From Cohnella sp. OV330 (lineage in GTDB: Bacteria > Bacillota > Bacilli > Paenibacillales > Paenibacillaceae): a stretch of DNA of 64,000 nucleotides. Numbering within the stretch: the stretch's first letter is position 1; each line of letters begins with the position of its first letter. Location: the NCBI RefSeq assembly GCF_900112065.1, contig NZ_FOKE01000005.1, positions 1 through 64,000 on the forward strand, given 5' to 3'. A program made the translations under genes and the position numbers. Of this stretch, positions 60,372 through 64,000 are shown one piece after another. The notes beneath the pieces were generated by a model. That model searched no databases, was not told where the DNA came from, and saw only the letters and a list, made by a program, of their open reading frames with translations.

Positions 60372-62115
60372 CGGCCTCTCCCTCCCACGGAAAATATAGC
60401 GTCGCTTGCAGTCCGCCAAGCTCGCTTCGGGCGACCCGGACGCCTCCCCGCTCGCCGAACGTGATCGCGAGGCGCCGGTGAATGTTGACCATCCCCGTCG
60501 TTTCGGCCGTATCGTCCCGGTTCGCCAGCCTTTTCGATAATTCAAGCAGCTTCTGTTCGGACAACTCGCTGCCGTTATCCTCGATGACGATCCGGAATTC
60601 GCCGTCCTGGGCGGCGAAGCGAACGACGATCCATCCGTTCTCCTCTTTGCGCTCCAGACTGTGCTCGAACGCGTTCTCAATGATCGGCTGCACGATCAGG
60701 CGCGGCACCTTCGCCTCCGCGAGCGCCGGAGGCAGCTCCTCGAACCGCGCACGGATGCGCCTGGAAAAGCGAAGAAGCTGAATGTCCGTGTACGTGCGCG
60801 CATGATGGATCTCTTGCGCGAGCGAGATCTCGTCGGAAGCGCTGCGGGTCACGAAGCGGAAATATTCGCCGAGCTGGATCGTAAATTGCTCGACCCGCTC
60901 CATATCTCCCGTTCGTGCCATCGTGCTTAAGATAAACAGGCTGTTGAACAAAAAATGTGGATTGATCTGCGACTGAAGCTGCTTCAGCTCCGAGCGCTGC
61001 GCCATCAGCTTTTGCCGATAGGCCTGATCGATCAAGGACCGCAGGTTGGCGACCATCTGATTGAATCGTCCGTACAGGTAACCGAATTCGTCCTTCGACG
61101 TGTGCAAGATGACCTGCTCCAAGTCGCCGTTTTCGACGCGGCGGAAGCTCTTCACGAGGCGCAGCAGCGGCTTGTGAATGAATTTGTACGTCGACATCGC
61201 ATAGATGGCGACGATCACGAGCGCCGCCGCGGCAAAAAGCCAGGCCCATCTGTAAAATTTGTCGAGCGGCTTGCGTATGACCTGCGACGGGATGAACCGG
61301 TAAATGGCCGTGTCCAGCTTGTCCGAGCTTGCGTAAATGGTGTAATACGATTGCCCGCCGAACGCTTTGGCTTCGCCGTATTCGTTGCTTTCTTCCCGCT
61401 GCCTGACGTAAGCTGACGCTTCATCAAGAAACGACGCCACGGAACCGCTAGCAAGCCGGATGCCGCCGTTCGCCGTTACCAACAGCGTACCGCTGCCGGG
61501 ATACGTGTTGAATTGGGCCAATGCCTCCGTCAGCTTCTGCTGGTCCAGCTCGATCTCGACGACGAACAGCGGCTGTCCGTTCTGACTGCCGCTCGGCTTG
61601 GCCGCGCTGAGGTAGAGCCCGTTCTTCCACTCGTTGATCCGGGTATTCCGGCTGCCGTAGACGGCGAGAATGGCATCGTAGATCGTCTCGTCCAGCTGGC
61701 TGACGCCGTCGACGGACGAGATGATTCGCCCGATCGGATGGATATATACGCTTACCTCTTTGATATATTTGCTGCTGTTCTGGATCAGATAGAGCCGATT
61801 GCGGAGCGAATTGATCTTGTCGGTCTTTTCGATCACGCCCATCCGGTTCCAGAGCAGCGTCAGCTTGTTCAGGTCCTCGTCCTCCAGCAAGCCGAACTGC
61901 AGCAGCTTGATCCGTTCGATCTCGTTCTCGAGATCGGTCAGATAGAAGGCGGTCTGGGAGGCCGCCGTCTTGGAGATATCCTGGCTCGCCGTGTGAATCG
62001 ACCACTGGTACAGATAGACGCCGAGCACGAGCAAGGGCGTCAAGATCAGCAGAAACGTAAAGATCAAGCGAAGAAACAGGGTGTTGCGAATCGAGAACAT
62101 CGGCGTCTTGAACAT
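60346..62115 (-). CDS. YesM-like sensor histidine kinase
   Basis: About 589 residues. Two membrane helices (about 10-35 and 285-305) flank an extracellular dCache-like sensor. A HAMP follows (MSTYKFIHKPLLRLVKSFRRVENGDL), then the His_kinase core QLQSQINPHFLFNSLFILSTMART with the phospho-His, and ATPase motifs IIENAFEHSL and IEDNGSELS. The ATG at 62115 is chosen; a TTG slightly upstream lacks an RBS. It pairs with the overlapping regulator gene. Confidence 0.92.
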   Translation of the reverse strand: MFKTPMFSIRNTLFLRLIFTFLLILTPLLVLGVYLYQWSIHTASQDISKTAASQTAFYLTDLENEIERIKLLQFGLLEDEDLNKLTLLWNRMGVIEKTDKINSLRNRLYLIQNSSKYIKEVSVYIHPIGRIISSVDGVSQLDETIYDAILAVYGSRNTRINEWKNGLYLSAAKPSGSQNGQPLFVVEIELDQQKLTEALAQFNTYPGSGTLLVTANGGIRLASGSVASFLDEASAYVRQREESNEYGEAKAFGGQSYYTIYASSDKLDTAIYRFIPSQVIRKPLDKFYRWAWLFAAAALVIVAIYAMSTYKFIHKPLLRLVKSFRRVENGDLEQVILHTSKDEFGYLYGRFNQMVANLRSLIDQAYRQKLMAQRSELKQLQSQINPHFLFNSLFILSTMARTGDMERVEQFTIQLGEYFRFVTRSASDEISLAQEIHHARTYTDIQLLRFSRRIRARFEELPPALAEAKVPRLIVQPIIENAFEHSLERKEENGWIVVRFAAQDGEFRIVIEDNGSELSEQKLLELSKRLANRDDTAETTGMVNIHRRLAITFGERGGVRVARSELGGLQATLYFPWEGEADVQIADCG

Positions 62116-62130
62116 GGCGGCTTTCAACCC

Positions 62131-63885
62131 CTACTCTGTCTGATCGATTCGAACTTTTCCCTTTACGCTTGCGTAATAGTCGTTGACTTCCCTCGTAATC
62201 TGCTCGCCGCCAAGCTTGTTCCAATCCTGGACGAACTTGTCGAACTCCCCGATCGGCGCGCCGAGGATGATCCGGACGAACACTTCGTTTTGCATTTTAT
62301 CCAGCGTCGTCTGACGCTCCACCATCGTGGCCGTCGGCGCGCCTTCGAATTTATCGAATAAAAATTGCTTGTTTTTGTCGTATTGATCGACGACGCCCTC
62401 CGAGCCTTCGGAGCCGTAGATGCGTTCCCAGCCCCACAGCGCGAAGCCTTCCTTGGAGCCGCTCGCGTAGGCGTCCAGCTTTTGCTGAACGGCCTTCGCT
62501 TCTCCCGTCAGCTTCGACTTGTCCCCGGTGCGGCGCACTTCTTCCAGCGTCCGGAACAGCTCCAGGTTTTTTTTCGTCGGCGCCGGCTGAACCAAGGACA
62601 GCTGCCATACGCTCTCTGCGTCCGGCGGCGCATAATAATACGCGTTCTCCTGGGTTTTCCCCCAGTTTTTCTCGACATGCATATTGAACAGCTTAATCAC
62701 GGCTTCGGGATGCGCCGCGCCCTTGCGGACCGCGAAAAACTTCATCGTGCTGAATTTGAGCGGCACCGTAGCAGGCCCGCCCGCTTCCGACACGATCGGG
62801 AACGCGCGCCACTGCGCGTTCGGATCGGCGTTTTTATTCAATTGAAGCGGCCAGATGGAATTCCACTGCTGTCCGTACTCCATCCCGATTTTTCCGCTTG
62901 CGATGACCTCCGACACCTTGGTGCCTTCCTTGACGCCGAACTCTTCGTCCAGCTCGCCGTTGCGGTACATGCCCTGCAGGGCGAGAAGCGCCCGCTTCAT
63001 CTCCGGCTGAACGCTTCCGTAAACCAGCTTGCCGGCCGCGTCATCCATCCATATGTTCGGAAAAGCGCCGTAGCCGGCCGCGAAGCCCTCCAGCCCCATC
63101 GATCCGCCCCACAGATCTTTCGTGACGGCAAGACCGTACGTGTCTTTTTGGCCGTTGCCGTCCGGATCCCGCTCTGCGAACGCTTTCGAAATGGCCAGGA
63201 TGTCGTTCATCGTTTTCGGCGGCTGCAGGCCCAGCCGGTCCAGCCAGTCCGTCCGGATCCAGACGAATTGCGCTTGCTCGATCGAAGAGCCCGTCTGCGG
63301 AATGGCCATCAGCCTGCCGCCGAACGTCGCCGCGTCGAACGGACCGGCGCCTTCCTCGGAGAGGATCTTCTTCAGTTCCGGCGAAGCATATTGCTCGTAC
63401 AGGTCGGTCATGTCTTCGATCTCGTCCGTGTCCGCGAGCTGCTTCAGCTGGGTGGCGTTCACGGGGATAATATCGGGAAGGTCGCCCGAGGCCAGCATGA
63501 CGTTCATCTTCTGCAGGTACGGATCCGACGTATCGTTGCCTTTGACGACCCAATTGTACTTGATCTTGATGCCGAGCCGGTCGGCGTACAGCCGGCTCCA
63601 CCGGTTATCCTCGAATTTCTCGTCCTTCAGCACCCCGAGCACGTTGTTCTCGACGATGTCGCTCAGATTGCGCACGGTCGTGATCTCGATCGGCGGGTCG
63701 TAGCTGCCGAGCGGGCCTCCGGTCGCTTCCGACGCGGATCCGCCGGATGGGCGAGGAGCGGCGGGGCTTGCGGCCGCGCTACCGCCTCCCTTGCCTTCGA
63801 TGCCGCCGTCGCATGCCGTCAGCGCCGTCAGGAGCAGCATGGCCGAGCCCAAAGCCGATATGGATCGCGCGTTGCTTTTGTTCAT
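62131..63885 (-). CDS. Sugar ABC transporter binding lipoprotein 3
   Basis: About 584 residues with lipobox LLTALTAC, a Gly/Ser/Pro linker, then an extracellular solute-binding fold (VMLASGDLPDIIPVN; FVWIRTDWLDRLGLQPPKTMNDILAISKAFAERDPDGNGQKDTYGLAV). ATG 63885 follows GAGGGG. It is unlike the two binding proteins at 45743 and 49551. The matching permeases are not in the window and may lie to its right. Confidence 0.9.
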   Translation of the reverse strand: MNKSNARSISALGSAMLLLTALTACDGGIEGKGGGSAAASPAAPRPSGGSASEATGGPLGSYDPPIEITTVRNLSDIVENNVLGVLKDEKFEDNRWSRLYADRLGIKIKYNWVVKGNDTSDPYLQKMNVMLASGDLPDIIPVNATQLKQLADTDEIEDMTDLYEQYASPELKKILSEEGAGPFDAATFGGRLMAIPQTGSSIEQAQFVWIRTDWLDRLGLQPPKTMNDILAISKAFAERDPDGNGQKDTYGLAVTKDLWGGSMGLEGFAAGYGAFPNIWMDDAAGKLVYGSVQPEMKRALLALQGMYRNGELDEEFGVKEGTKVSEVIASGKIGMEYGQQWNSIWPLQLNKNADPNAQWRAFPIVSEAGGPATVPLKFSTMKFFAVRKGAAHPEAVIKLFNMHVEKNWGKTQENAYYYAPPDAESVWQLSLVQPAPTKKNLELFRTLEEVRRTGDKSKLTGEAKAVQQKLDAYASGSKEGFALWGWERIYGSEGSEGVVDQYDKNKQFLFDKFEGAPTATMVERQTTLDKMQNEVFVRIILGAPIGEFDKFVQDWNKLGGEQITREVNDYYASVKGKVRIDQTE

Positions 63886-64000
63886 GGCCATCCCCTCTTC
63901 TTCGGCTCAGCGATTGCAATGTTTACGCTCTCATTATAGGCGGACGAGCGCGACCCGGACAATGTACATCTTTGCCAGCTTTAATCGAGCGCAAAGGAAG

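Overview
The window suggests a GC-rich, spore-forming member of the Paenibacillaceae (Cohnella or Paenibacillus type). The evidence is a GerPA/GerPF spore-germination protein, YesM/YesN-like and LplB/LplC-like sugar-uptake genes, AraC-type membrane regulators, strong AGGAGG ribosome binding sites, and a paeninodin-type lasso peptide operon. No rRNA or tRNA gene was recognised.

Region 1 (1-3874) is AT-rich accessory DNA. Four related palindromic elements of about 165 bp end in TAAC/GTTA boxes. They alternate with single small genes: a Vsr endonuclease and three small membrane proteins. A decayed tyrosine recombinase closes the array. The layout is that of an integron cassette array, with attC-like sites, an attI-like junction and an adjacent recombinase, but the recombinase is not a canonical IntI. 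This is the strongest candidate for an undescribed system here.

Region 2 (4011-14602, minus strand) holds a TIMP-like membrane protein and then a lasso peptide operon. In transcription order it runs: sulfotransferase, macrolactam synthetase C, a 42-residue precursor A, an HPr-kinase-like tailoring kinase, B1 (RRE), B2 (leader peptidase), a nucleotidyltransferase, an ABC exporter, APS kinase CysC and a VanZ-like protein, ending in a terminator. The sulfotransferase plus APS kinase, together with a kinase and a precursor ending in Ser with an acidic-flanked Tyr, suggest a phosphorylated and possibly sulfated lasso peptide.

Region 3 (14617-31745, minus strand) is a Wzx/Wzy-dependent exopolysaccharide operon. 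It encodes Wzz and BY-kinase, GalU, an initiating sugar-phosphate transferase, four glycosyltransferases, a polymerase, a flippase, a pyruvyltransferase, a GDP-mannose enzyme, UDP-glucose dehydrogenase and a secreted glycosidase. The precursor set (UDP-Glc, UDP-GlcA, GDP-Man, pyruvate) predicts an acidic, pyruvylated polymer. A possible structured RNA lies between the kinase and galU. A DesK/LiaS-like soluble kinase and a NarL-type regulator (31958-33329) sit just upstream of the operon.

Region 4 (34010-43172) is mixed housekeeping: guanine deaminase, class I fructose-bisphosphate aldolase, a DrrAB-type ABC exporter, an Rrf2 regulator, a VOC protein, a GerP-like protein, and a TetR/DUF4180/SUMF1-like group. 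Two tandem arrays with the same 51-bp period but unrelated sequence flank the aldolase.

Region 5 (43398-51134) is a sugar-uptake locus: an AraC membrane regulator, two LplB/LplC-type permeases and two paralogous binding proteins. Region 6 (51254-56422) holds a haloalkane dehalogenase with its TetR regulator, a LysR/gdhA divergent pair and small conserved genes. Region 7 (56447-63885) is a second sugar-utilisation operon: binding protein, YesM-like kinase, YesN-like regulator and a GH95 glycosidase.
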